A stretch of DNA of 64,000 nucleotides from positions 461,722 through 525,721 of the forward strand of contig CAIKKY010000006.1 in NCBI GenBank assembly GCA_903828145.1. Direction: 5' to 3'. Both the position numbers and the translations under genes were made by a program. Position 1 is the first letter of the stretch, and each line of letters begins with the position of its first letter. Below the pieces are notes generated by a model. The model was not told the origin of the DNA, did no database searches, and worked only from the letters and a program-made list of their open reading frames with translations. The stretch is from an uncultured Hyphomicrobiales bacterium. GTDB lineage: Bacteria > Pseudomonadota > Alphaproteobacteria > Rhizobiales > Devosiaceae. This document shows positions 53,896 through 62,258 of the stretch, in pieces.

Positions 53896-55566
53896 ATGAC
53901 CGATCCCGCCAACACCAGTCTCGCGCCCACCGATCGCACCGATCTCGGGGCCCATGGCCGCGAACTTATCCTCGATGCGCGCCATATCGCTGTCGATTTC
54001 AAGGTCGAGGGCGGCGTCGTCAACGCCGTGCGCGATGTCTCGTTCCAGCTCCATAAGGGCGAAACCATCGCCATTGTCGGCGAAAGCGGCTCGGGCAAAT
54101 CCGTCACCGCCCGCGCCATCATGCGATTGCTCTCAAAGCGCGCGCGCATCGGCAAGGGCTCGGAAATCCGGCTCGGTGGGCGTAATCTGCTGAGCCTCCG
54201 CGATGCCGAAATGCGCAAGCTGCGCGGCAATGATGTGTCGATGATCTTTCAGGAGCCGATGAGCTCGCTGAACCCGGTCTACACCATCGGCCAGCAATTG
54301 TGCGAAGTGCTGCATCTGCACAACCGCATCTCGCGGGCCGAGGCCATGCGGCGGGCTGAAAAACTGCTCGAAGAAGTGCAGATTCCCGAACCCAAGGCGC
54401 GGTTGCGCTCGTTTCCGCACCAGCTTTCCGGCGGCCAGCGCCAGCGCGTGATGATCGCCATGGCGCTCGCCAACCGCCCCGACGTGCTGATTGCCGACGA
54501 ACCCACTACCGCACTTGATGTGACGGTGCAGGCGCAGATCCTCAGCCTGTTGAAGGACCTGAAAGCAAAATACGGCATGGCCGTGATCCTCATCACCCAT
54601 GACCTCACCATTGTCCGGCAGTTCTCGGACTATGTGTATGTGATGCAGAACGGCCGCGTGCAGGAGCACAACACGACCGAAGCGCTGTTCACCAACCCGC
54701 GCCATGCCTATACCCAGCATCTGCTTGGCTCCGAACCCAAGGGCTCGGCGACCCCAATTGCCGCCGACTCCCCCACCGTGCTGGAAGGTCGGGAGGTGAA
54801 AGTCGCCTTCACTCTGAAGCGCGGCGGCTTCCTCAACCCCGATTTCTTTGAGCTGGTCGCCGTCGATAAGCTGTCGCTCAACCTCAAGCGCCACGAAACG
54901 CTTGGAATCGTGGGCGAAAGCGGCTCGGGCAAGACCACCTTCGGGCAGGCGCTGATCCGGCTCATCGCGAACCAGGGCGGCGAGATTTTCTTTGATGGTG
55001 AGCCGATCCATACCAAGGATCGGCAGGCCATGCGGCCGCTGCGCTCGCGCATGCAGGTGGTGTTTCAGGACCCCTTCGCCTCGCTCAATCCGCGCATGTC
55101 GGTGCGCCAGATCATTGAGGAAGGGCTGATCGTCAATCAGATCGGCACCAATGCGCGCGATCGCGGCGAGCGCGTGCGGCAGGCGCTGCGCGATTCGGGC
55201 TTGCCCGACACCATCCTCAACCGTTTCCCGCATGAATTTTCGGGCGGCCAGCGCCAGCGTATCGCCATCGCCCGTGCGGTGGCGCTTGAGCCTGAATTCA
55301 TTCTGCTCGATGAGCCAACGTCGGCGCTTGACCTGTCGGTGCAGGCGCAGATCATCGAGCTGTTGCGCAAGCTGCAGGCCGAAAAGGGCCTCAGCTATCT
55401 GTTCATCTCGCATGATCTCAAAGTGGTGAAGGCGCTTTGCCACCGGGTCATGGTCATGCAATACGGCAAGATCGTCGAAGAAGGGCCCGTCAGCGACGTG
55501 CTCGACAATCCCCAGACCGAATACACGCGGCGCCTCGTGCGGGCCGCTTTCGAAATCGCGGCCTGA
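53896..55566 (+). CDS. Fused double ABC ATPase (DppD-DppF type)
   Basis: One 556-aa protein carrying both ATPases of the importer. The N-half has [31 protein letters not shown] and IADEPTTALDVTVQ. The C-half has GESGSGKTTFGQ, SGGQRQRIAIARAVA and LLDEPTSALDLSVQ. The usual oligopeptide systems use two separate genes. ATG 53896 follows GAGGG; an upstream in-frame start would lie in the permease gene. Confidence 0.93.
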   Translation: MTDPANTSLAPTDRTDLGAHGRELILDARHIAVDFKVEGGVVNAVRDVSFQLHKGETIAIVGESGSGKSVTARAIMRLLSKRARIGKGSEIRLGGRNLLSLRDAEMRKLRGNDVSMIFQEPMSSLNPVYTIGQQLCEVLHLHNRISRAEAMRRAEKLLEEVQIPEPKARLRSFPHQLSGGQRQRVMIAMALANRPDVLIADEPTTALDVTVQAQILSLLKDLKAKYGMAVILITHDLTIVRQFSDYVYVMQNGRVQEHNTTEALFTNPRHAYTQHLLGSEPKGSATPIAADSPTVLEGREVKVAFTLKRGGFLNPDFFELVAVDKLSLNLKRHETLGIVGESGSGKTTFGQALIRLIANQGGEIFFDGEPIHTKDRQAMRPLRSRMQVVFQDPFASLNPRMSVRQIIEEGLIVNQIGTNARDRGERVRQALRDSGLPDTILNRFPHEFSGGQRQRIAIARAVALEPEFILLDEPTSALDLSVQAQIIELLRKLQAEKGLSYLFISHDLKVVKALCHRVMVMQYGKIVEEGPVSDVLDNPQTEYTRRLVRAAFEIAA

Positions 55567-55595
55567 TCGCCGCCTGCCTCTGACTGGAGAGTACT

Positions 55596-56966
55596 ATGGG
55601 CAACCCCAAAATCACCTTTATCGGCGCTGGTTCGTCGGTGTTCATGAAAAATATCGTGGGCGATGTTTTACAGCGCGAGGCGCTGAAAGGCGCTGAAATC
55701 CGCCTGATGGACATCAACCCGACCCGCCTCGAAGAGTCGCGCGTCATCGCCGGCAAGCTCATCCAGAGCCTCGGCGTGCCGGCTACGATCGAGACCTTCA
55801 CGGACCAGCGGCGGGCGCTTGAGGGCGCCAATTTCGTGGTCGTATCGTTCCAGATCGGCGGCTACGATCCGTGCACGATCACCGACTTCGAAGTGCCGAA
55901 GAAATATAACCTGCGCCAGACCATTGCCGACACGCTGGGCATTGGCGGCATCATGCGCGGCATCCGCACCGTGCCGCACCTGTGGAGCATCTGCGCGGAC
56001 ATGATGGAAGTCTGTCCCGATGCGCTGATGATGCAATACGTCAACCCGATGGCCATCAACACCTGGGCCATCGCGGAAAAGTTCCCCAAGATCAAGCAGG
56101 TCGGCCTCTGCCATTCGGTGCAGGGTACCGCCTATGAACTGGCCCGCGACCTCGATATTCCCGTGTCGTCCCTGCGCTACCGCGCGGCGGGCATCAACCA
56201 CATGGCCTTCTATCTGAAGTTCGAACAGAAGATGCCGGATGGCTCGTTCCGCGACCTCTATCCTGATCTCGTGAGGGGCTATCGCGAAGGCCGGTTCCCC
56301 AAGCCGAGCCACTGGAATACGCGCTGCCCCAACAAGGTGCGCTATGAGATGCTGACCCGGCTTGGGTATTTCGTTACCGAAAGCTCCGAGCATTTTGCTG
56401 AATACACGCCCTATTTCATCAAGGAAGGGCGCGAGGACATCATCGAAAAATTCGGTATCCCGCTCGATGAATATCCCAAGCGCTGCGTCGAGCAGATCGC
56501 GCGCTGGAAGATGGAAGCCGAAACCTACAAGACCGCCAACACCATTGAGGTGAAGGAGAGCCACGAATACGCCTCCGAGATCGTTAACTCGATCTGGACC
56601 GGCCAGCCGTCGGTGATCTACGGCAATGTGCAGAACAAGGGCGTCATCACCTCGCTGCCCAACAATGCGGCCGTCGAAGTGCCGTGCCTCGTGGATTCCT
56701 CAGGCATCCAGCCGACCTTTATCGGCGATCTGCCCCCGCAGCTGACCGCGCTCATTCGCACCAATATCAATGTGCAGGAGCTGACCGTGGCTGCCCTCAT
56801 GACGGAAAGCCGCGAGCATATCTATCATGCGGCCATGATGGACCCGCATACGGCCGCCGAGCTCGACCTCGAACAGATCTGGAACCTCGTTGACGATCTG
56901 CTCGAAGCCCATGGCGACTGGTTGCCGGGCTGGGCGCGCGGCTCCCGTCGGGCCCGCGTCGCCTGA
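55596..56966 (+). CDS. melA: Alpha-galactosidase of glycoside hydrolase family 4
   Basis: NAD+- and Mn2+-dependent GH4 enzyme of 456 aa, acting by an oxidation-elimination mechanism. It has the N-terminal Rossmann motif ITFIGAGSSVFMKN, the metal-binding cysteine motif CHSVQGT, and GINHMAFYLKFE with catalytic Asn-His. The CHSV motif indicates alpha-galactosidase (MelA) rather than 6-phospho-glucosidase. It hydrolyses the galactosides imported by the operon upstream, starts 29 bp after the ATPase gene behind GGAGAG, and is followed by a terminator. Confidence 0.93.
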   Translation: MGNPKITFIGAGSSVFMKNIVGDVLQREALKGAEIRLMDINPTRLEESRVIAGKLIQSLGVPATIETFTDQRRALEGANFVVVSFQIGGYDPCTITDFEVPKKYNLRQTIADTLGIGGIMRGIRTVPHLWSICADMMEVCPDALMMQYVNPMAINTWAIAEKFPKIKQVGLCHSVQGTAYELARDLDIPVSSLRYRAAGINHMAFYLKFEQKMPDGSFRDLYPDLVRGYREGRFPKPSHWNTRCPNKVRYEMLTRLGYFVTESSEHFAEYTPYFIKEGREDIIEKFGIPLDEYPKRCVEQIARWKMEAETYKTANTIEVKESHEYASEIVNSIWTGQPSVIYGNVQNKGVITSLPNNAAVEVPCLVDSSGIQPTFIGDLPPQLTALIRTNINVQELTVAALMTESREHIYHAAMMDPHTAAELDLEQIWNLVDDLLEAHGDWLPGWARGSRRARVA

Positions 56967-56990
56967 TCGCAGAGCCTAAACGCTGATCCC

Positions 56991-57019
56991 GCGCCTTCCC
57001 CCACGGGGGAGGGCGCTTT
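56991..57019 (+). terminator. Intrinsic terminator of the alpha-galactoside operon
   Basis: An 11-bp stem with one G-U pair, GCGCCTTCCCC (56991-57001) with GGGGAGGGCGC (57006-57016), a CACG loop and TTT at 57017-57019. Confidence 0.8.
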
Positions 57020-57032
57020 CGTTGGGCCGGGG

Positions 57033-57632
57033 TCAGGGGGTGGTCTCGTCCAACCGAGCGGCGATGGCCTCCACCCGTGCCGCCACGCTGCCCTTGGCAT
57101 CAAGCACGAGAAGCGGCGTGCCGCTTTCCGCGGCCAGTCCCTGTGCGAGACAATAATGCAGCCAATGAGCGACCGGGCTCAGCTCGCGCTTCAACCCGGT
57201 CTCGTTGGTGTCGTCAAAGGCGTCCTCGCGCGGCGGCAGCAGCACAATGAGATCAAAGGGCTTGAGCCGCTCGGCCATGCCCGCCATCAGGCGCGCCGTC
57301 GCCCCATTGTCCGGTTGGCCGGAAAAGAACACGAGCCAGCTTGCGAGCACATCGAGGTCCGACCGGTCGGTAACGCAGGCCTTGGCCTGCCGCACCGCGC
57401 GCGCCCGCGCCTCAAACCACTCCTCATGGGCCTTCATCCAGGCCCGCAGGGCATTTTTCTGCTGGATGGCCCGCTCACGCCAGTTGGCGTTGCCCGCAAC
57501 CGCGAGGCGCCGTTGCGCGGTAACAATGCCGTCCATATTTTCAGGCAGGACTTCAAGCCCGAACCGCGCGCTAAGCGCCGCCGCCAGCGTGGATTTGCCA
57601 GAGCCGACCGGACCTGAAATGGCGATTTTCAT
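57033..57632 (-). CDS. P-loop ATPase/kinase-like protein (AAA_28-like)
   Basis: A 199-aa cytosolic P-loop NTPase. The Walker A motif is ISGPVGSGKSTLAAAL at the N-terminus, and FDLIVLLPPREDAFDDTNET lies in the middle. The shape suggests a nucleotide or metabolite kinase of the AAA_28/NadR-like group, but no substrate is evident. It is convergent with the melA operon and lies 73 bp downstream of the halogenase-like gene on the same strand. Confidence 0.75.
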   Translation of the reverse strand: MKIAISGPVGSGKSTLAAALSARFGLEVLPENMDGIVTAQRRLAVAGNANWRERAIQQKNALRAWMKAHEEWFEARARAVRQAKACVTDRSDLDVLASWLVFFSGQPDNGATARLMAGMAERLKPFDLIVLLPPREDAFDDTNETGLKRELSPVAHWLHYCLAQGLAAESGTPLLVLDAKGSVAARVEAIAARLDETTP

Positions 57633-57704
57633 GGTGACCCATCACAAAAGACATCCTCGCCCTTTGTAGAAATATTCAGGAGCCTGCCGTTAGCCCCTTT
57701 CCGG

Positions 57705-59252
57705 TCAAATTGGCGCCATCTGGTTGACGTGATCGAGGAAAACCCGGTGCCCCAGCGCCTTGGTGCTGGCGAGGCGATATTCCTTCACGAGGCTCTCATG
57801 CGTTTCGCGCGCGAACTTCCGCAGGGCCGGGTCACGCGCCATTTCCTCTTTGGCGAGCGCGCGGTCAAGCAGCCCGAGCCCATCGAGCACCGGATAATGC
57901 AATTGCGTTTCCACATGCGGCAGCCCGAACAGATAATCCGGGAAGTCGCTGCGCCGGGGCATATGGCTTGCCCAATGCGCCATCCGCTCGCGCGTTTCGG
58001 GGTGAATGCGGTTGGCCTTCACCTCGCGCCAGAACGGGGTGTCCTCACGTTCGACCAGATAATGCGTGTTCACGAAGGTCCGGAAGTCGTCCACCTGCCG
58101 ACCGACGCGCCGGTTGTAGTCCGCGCGCAAAGCCGGGGTCATGGCCTTGGGGTCGCGCAGATATTGGCCGGCAAACATCATCATCTGCACAATCGTGCCA
58201 TGGATTGAGGTCGATTCCAGTGGCTCAAGGAAGCTCGAACTCAGCCCCACGGCGAGCACGTTGTTGATCCAGGCGTTTTCGAGCCGTCCAATTTCGAAGC
58301 GGATATCGCCACGCACCTCGACCGTGCGGCCGAGGACGCGTTCGATTTCAGCATGGGCCTCGTCGGGCGAGAGGAAGGCATCGGAATAGACATAGCCGCA
58401 GCCAAACCGGGTCTGCGTCGGGATCTGCCACATCCAGCCCGAGCTTTGCGCCGCAGCGAGCGTGTAATTGGGCAGTTCGGCCTCGCGCGGGTGATCAAGC
58501 CAGAAAGGCATCGCGCGGTTGACCGGCAGTTCATGGGCGTAGGAAACCCAGGGCGCCTTCATTGCCTTGACGATCAGCTTTTTGCCGAACCCCGTCGCGT
58601 CAATGTAGAAATCGCCCGCGAGCCGCTCGCCATCCTCGAACACCAGCGCCCGCACATCGCCGCTTTCGGCATCGCGCTCCACCGAGGCCAGCACATTGTC
58701 GACGACCTCGACGCCCTGTGACTTCTTCTTGAGATATTTGCCCACCAGCGACTGATCGAAATGATAGGCCGGCTGGAACGGCCCCAGCGGAATGAGCGAG
58801 CCATCCGGCTTCAGCGCCCAGGGCGCCTTCTTCTTTTCAAGCAGCGGCCCAAACAGGTGCATGTCCTGCACCGGTTCGCCCACCGAGACGGCATAGACAT
58901 TGAGATAGTCGGGCGGGGCGCCGGGCGGAGCGCTCACCACCTGATGCGGATCATCAATGGGGCCGTAATAGGTATAGCCCGGCCGCCGCCAGTCCTGATG
59001 CCGGATGCCCAGCTTATAGCTGGCCTCGCATTCGCGCAGGAATTCGAAAATATCGATGCCGAAATGTTTGAGAAACACATGGAAGGCGGCCGTCGTCGCC
59101 TCACCCACACCCACCGTGGGGATGCGGCTCGATTCCACCACGCTGATCCGGCCCTCGAGCTTCAGCCGCTTGAGGCTGTCCTGAATGATGAAGGCCGCGA
59201 TCCATCCGGCGGTGCCCCCTCCAACAATGACGAAATGCGGTTGCCCGGCCAT
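57705..59252 (-). CDS. Tryptophan-halogenase-family flavoprotein
   Basis: FADH2-dependent halogenase-fold protein of 515 aa. It has the nucleotide motif VIVGGGTAGWIAA, catalytic lysine K80 (ECEASYKLGIR), GWMWQIP at about residues 272-278, and EPLEST with E346, matching the PrnA K79/E346 pair recalled from structures. ATG 59252 follows GGGAGGATCGC. No flavin reductase or secondary-metabolite genes are present. Relatives in sugar-utilisation loci are of unknown substrate, so halogenation is possible but unproven. Confidence 0.88.
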   Translation of the reverse strand: MAGQPHFVIVGGGTAGWIAAFIIQDSLKRLKLEGRISVVESSRIPTVGVGEATTAAFHVFLKHFGIDIFEFLRECEASYKLGIRHQDWRRPGYTYYGPIDDPHQVVSAPPGAPPDYLNVYAVSVGEPVQDMHLFGPLLEKKKAPWALKPDGSLIPLGPFQPAYHFDQSLVGKYLKKKSQGVEVVDNVLASVERDAESGDVRALVFEDGERLAGDFYIDATGFGKKLIVKAMKAPWVSYAHELPVNRAMPFWLDHPREAELPNYTLAAAQSSGWMWQIPTQTRFGCGYVYSDAFLSPDEAHAEIERVLGRTVEVRGDIRFEIGRLENAWINNVLAVGLSSSFLEPLESTSIHGTIVQMMMFAGQYLRDPKAMTPALRADYNRRVGRQVDDFRTFVNTHYLVEREDTPFWREVKANRIHPETRERMAHWASHMPRRSDFPDYLFGLPHVETQLHYPVLDGLGLLDRALAKEEMARDPALRKFARETHESLVKEYRLASTKALGHRVFLDHVNQMAPI

Positions 59253-59332
59253 GCGCGATCCTCCCAGAGGGCGAAGGAGAAACCACCCACGCCCCCCGGG
59301 CAAGGGGGAATATCACGGCCCAAGTCCGGTTT

Positions 59333-60244
59333 TTACAGGTCGTCCTGCGCGCTGGCCCAGAGACGCATGGCGTCGCGCAGGTGCCCCTTAGCCGCGCTCA
59401 CGAGGCCTGCGGCGTCGGCGGGCGGGCAGCCCATGGCAATCAGCACTGCTTCCTTCACCGCGCCGCCGCTTAGAGTGAGTGCCGCGAGGGCCGCCTCGGC
59501 CGGAACCCCGGCAATACTGGCGACAATCCGCTGCGCCCGCGCCCGCAGCTTGGCATTGTCGGCGCGCACATTGACCATCAGCCCGTCATAGACATGACCC
59601 AGCCGCACCGCGATCAGCGTCGACATGAGATTGAGCGCCGCTTTCTGGGCGGTACCGGCCGAAAGCCGGGTTGATCCTGAAATCACTTCGGCCCCGGTCG
59701 CGAGTTCAATGCCGATGTCCGCCTCCATGAACAGGGGGCTGGTCCGGCTTCCGGCAAGGCCGATGGTCAAGGCCCCCGCATCGCGCGCGGCCCGCTGACC
59801 GGCGAGCGTATAGGGCGTGGTGCCGCTGGCCGAAATGGCAATCACGCAATCCCGTTTATGGAGGGTAATGGCGTTGATATCGGCAATGGCCGCCTCGGCA
59901 TTGTCCTCGCGCTGGCCATTGAGCTGCTGGGAAATCCCCGATCCATCTGCAAGAACCAGCCGGATCTGCGCCCGGTCCAATCCAAAGGTCTGAGGAATTT
60001 CGAGCGCGTCGGCGAGCGCCATCAGCGCCGGGCTGCCGGCCCCGAGGTAAACCAGCCGCCCGCCGCTTTCGAGCGCCTTGGCCGCGCCCCGCGCCGCCCG
60101 CGAAATCTGCGGCAGCGCCTGGGCCACGGCATTGAGCGCGCGTTGCTGGCCTTCGAGCAGGGCGGAGAGAATCGCTTCATCACGCCAGGTGTCGATTCCG
60201 GCATAGCGGGCATCACGCGCTTCGGTTTCGGGCATCTCGCTCAT
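59333..60244 (-). CDS. murQ: N-acetylmuramic acid 6-phosphate etherase
   Basis: SIS-domain etherase of 303 aa converting MurNAc-6-P to GlcNAc-6-P and lactate, in cell-wall recycling. Key blocks are GGRLVYLGAGSPALMALADA, SASGTTPYTLAG with the reactive Glu region, and SAGTAQKAALNLMSTLIAV, then MVNVRADNAKLRARAQRIV, a close MurQ signature. ATG 60244 follows GAGGATATGCA. It is divergent from gntR across about 220 bp. Confidence 0.93.
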   Translation of the reverse strand: MSEMPETEARDARYAGIDTWRDEAILSALLEGQQRALNAVAQALPQISRAARGAAKALESGGRLVYLGAGSPALMALADALEIPQTFGLDRAQIRLVLADGSGISQQLNGQREDNAEAAIADINAITLHKRDCVIAISASGTTPYTLAGQRAARDAGALTIGLAGSRTSPLFMEADIGIELATGAEVISGSTRLSAGTAQKAALNLMSTLIAVRLGHVYDGLMVNVRADNAKLRARAQRIVASIAGVPAEAALAALTLSGGAVKEAVLIAMGCPPADAAGLVSAAKGHLRDAMRLWASAQDDL

Positions 60245-60299
60245 TGCATATCCTCGTCGCAGCCGCCAAGACGCGACCCACACGGGAGATGCCAAAAAA

Positions 60300-60318
60300 A
60301 TACCACTTGGTCCAGTAT
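60300..60318. promoter_or_regulatory. Candidate GntR (UTRA) operator upstream of murQ/gntR
   Basis: ATACCACTTGGTCCAGTAT carries an ACCA-N2-TGGT core with outer ATAC/GTAT arms, similar to the perfect palindrome at 13177-13191. A further TTGGTATTATAA at 60401-60412 is an additional TGGTAT half-site near the gntR start. Confidence 0.5.
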
Positions 60319-60329
60319 TTTCTTACGTA

Positions 60330-60371
60330 TTTGCCGCATTTCCATCAGATGTCAGAATTTTTGCCGCATTT
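60330..60371 (+). repeat. Two 12-bp direct repeats spaced by 30 bp
   Basis: TTTGCCGCATTT occurs at 60330-60341 and again at 60360-60371, an exact 30-bp offset (about three helical turns), within the murQ/gntR intergenic region. It could bind a second regulator. Confidence 0.7.
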
Positions 60372-60465
60372 TTGAGATTGGGATTTACGCACGGCTTTAA
60401 TTGGTATTATAAAGTTCGGGCAAGATCAGTTGTCAGTGCGGATGGCTGCCGGTCTGGAGGTGACG

Positions 60466-61233
60466 ATGGTGTCGATCAATGAAATAGACCCGCTGACGGG
60501 CGTGATCAGACCCCAGGGCGGACCGCTTTACCTGCAGCTCAAGCGGTGGATCGAAGCGCGGGTCGCCGCTGGTGATATCCGGCCCGGCGACGCGCTGCCC
60601 TCAGAGCGTGATCTGGCGCAGCGGGTCGAAGTGTCGCGCGTTACCGTGCGCAAGGCGGTGCAGCAATTGGTGCGCGAGGGGCTGCTGGTGCAGCGTCATG
60701 GCTCGGGCACCTATGTGGCCGATCGGCCAAGTCGCGTTGAACAGTCGCTCAGCCAACTGACTTCGTTCACCGAGGATATGGCGCGGCGCGGGCTGACCGT
60801 CCGGTCGGAAATTCTCGAACGCGGCCTCCACACCCCGTCGGTCGAGGAAACCATGGTGCTGGGCCTGTCGCCGGGAGAGAAGGTGGCGCGGATCTGGCGC
60901 CTGCGCCTCTCAGACGATATGCCGCTCGCCATTGAACGGGCTGCGCTTGCGGCTTTGGTGCTGCCTGATCCGGCAGCGATTTCCGGCTCGCTCTATGCAG
61001 CACTCGAAAAGACCGGCCAGCGGCCGGTCCGCGCCATCCAGCGCATTCGGGCTGGCAATCTCGATGCTGTCGATGCGGCGCTGCTCAACACCCCAGTCGG
61101 GCAGGCTGCACTCTATATTGAGCGCATCGCCTATCTGCCCTCGGGCAAGCCCATCGAATTCACCCGCTCCGTCTATCGGGGCGATACCTATGACTTCGTT
61201 GCCGAGTTGCGCGTCGAGGAGACCCCGCGATGA
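60466..61233 (+). CDS. GntR family regulator with UTRA domain (NagR-like)
   Basis: A 255-aa HutC-subfamily regulator. The winged helix has GDIRPGDALPSERDLAQRVE and RHGSGTYVADRPSR, and the UTRA domain ends FTRSVYRGDTYDFVAELRV. ATG 60466 follows GGAGGTGACG; the in-frame ATG 60430 is possible but has no ribosome site. It overlaps the SIS gene by 4 bp (ATGA). It probably senses GlcNAc-6-P or a related amino sugar phosphate and controls murQ, itself and the SIS/nagA genes (inference). Confidence 0.92.
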   Translation: MVSINEIDPLTGVIRPQGGPLYLQLKRWIEARVAAGDIRPGDALPSERDLAQRVEVSRVTVRKAVQQLVREGLLVQRHGSGTYVADRPSRVEQSLSQLTSFTEDMARRGLTVRSEILERGLHTPSVEETMVLGLSPGEKVARIWRLRLSDDMPLAIERAALAALVLPDPAAISGSLYAALEKTGQRPVRAIQRIRAGNLDAVDAALLNTPVGQAALYIERIAYLPSGKPIEFTRSVYRGDTYDFVAELRVEETPR

Positions 61234-62258
61234 CCACACCCTCTTTTATGCGCCTCGAAATCGAGGAAATCCCAAGTGCCGCCCAGCGCCTGCTCGATCA
61301 GGGCCGGGCCGAATTCACGGCCGGGGCCGAAGCGCTCATTGCCGCTGATCCCGATTTTGTGGTGACGGTTGCGCGCGGCTCGTCCGACCACGCGGCATCG
61401 TTTCTGAAATATGCCATCGAGCTGACCGCCGGTCGCGCGGTGGCGTCGCTCGGGCCGTCGATTGTGTCGATTTACGGTCGCACGCTGCGGCTTGGCCATG
61501 GTGCAGCCTTGGCGATTTCCCAATCCGGCAAGAGCCCGGATATTGTTGCAACCACCGCGGCGGCGCGCGCGAGCGGGGCGGTAACCTTTGCGCTCACCAA
61601 CACGGCGGGTTCGCCGCTGGCAGACGCCGCTACACGATTCATCGATTTGCGGGCCGGGCCTGAAAAAAGCGTTGCGGCCACCAAGAGCTTCGTCAATTCC
61701 GTGCTCGCGGGTCTGGCGCTTATTGCCCACTGGACGGGCGATGCTGACCTTCTCAAGGCGCTGGATGAGGCACCCGCCGTGCTCGCCAGGGCGCTTCAGT
61801 GCGACTGGACCCCGCTCGCCGATGTCTTGGTGGAGGGCAGTTCGCTCTATGTGCTTGGCCGGGGCCCGGCACTTGCGATAGCGAGCGAAGCCGCCCTCAA
61901 GTTCAAGGAGACCTGCGGGCTCCATGCCGAGGCCTATTCCGCCGCCGAAGTGCTGCACGGCCCGGCGCGCATTGTAGAGCGCGGCTTTCCGGTGCTGGTG
62001 CTCGCAGCGCCCGATGCCTCTTCTGCGTCCGTTGCCGAGGTGGCCGAACGGTTGGCCGGGCAGGGGGCGCGCGTCTTCCTCGCCGGGGCAACAGCGCCCG
62101 GGGCCACGGCCCTGCCGGTCGCAACCACCGCGCACCCGCTCCTTGCCACCCTCGCGCTCATCGTCAGCTTTTACGCCATGGTGGAAAGTCTCTCGCGGCG
62201 GCGTGGCTTTGATCCTGATCGGCCGCCCTACCTTAAAAAGGTGACGGAGACCCGCTGA
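61230..62258 (+). CDS. SIS-domain glucosamine-6-phosphate deaminase-like protein (NagB-II)
   Basis: A 342-aa protein with two SIS domains similar to the isomerase half of GlmS. It contains VVTVARGSSDHAASFLKYAI, LAISQSGKSPDIVATTAAA, LKFKETCGLHAEAYSAAEVL and PYLKKVTETR. NagB-II enzymes replace classical NagB and deaminate GlcN-6-P to Fru-6-P in alphaproteobacteria (established for Shewanella/alpha relatives). The position between gntR and nagA supports this. It overlaps both neighbours by 4 and 1 bp. Confidence 0.88.
   Translation: MTTPSFMRLEIEEIPSAAQRLLDQGRAEFTAGAEALIAADPDFVVTVARGSSDHAASFLKYAIELTAGRAVASLGPSIVSIYGRTLRLGHGAALAISQSGKSPDIVATTAAARASGAVTFALTNTAGSPLADAATRFIDLRAGPEKSVAATKSFVNSVLAGLALIAHWTGDADLLKALDEAPAVLARALQCDWTPLADVLVEGSSLYVLGRGPALAIASEAALKFKETCGLHAEAYSAAEVLHGPARIVERGFPVLVLAAPDASSASVAEVAERLAGQGARVFLAGATAPGATALPVATTAHPLLATLALIVSFYAMVESLSRRRGFDPDRPPYLKKVTETR

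Noticed and set aside
54133..55461. 442-aa minus-strand frame
   Set aside because: Antisense of the fused ATPase, whose motifs are certain.
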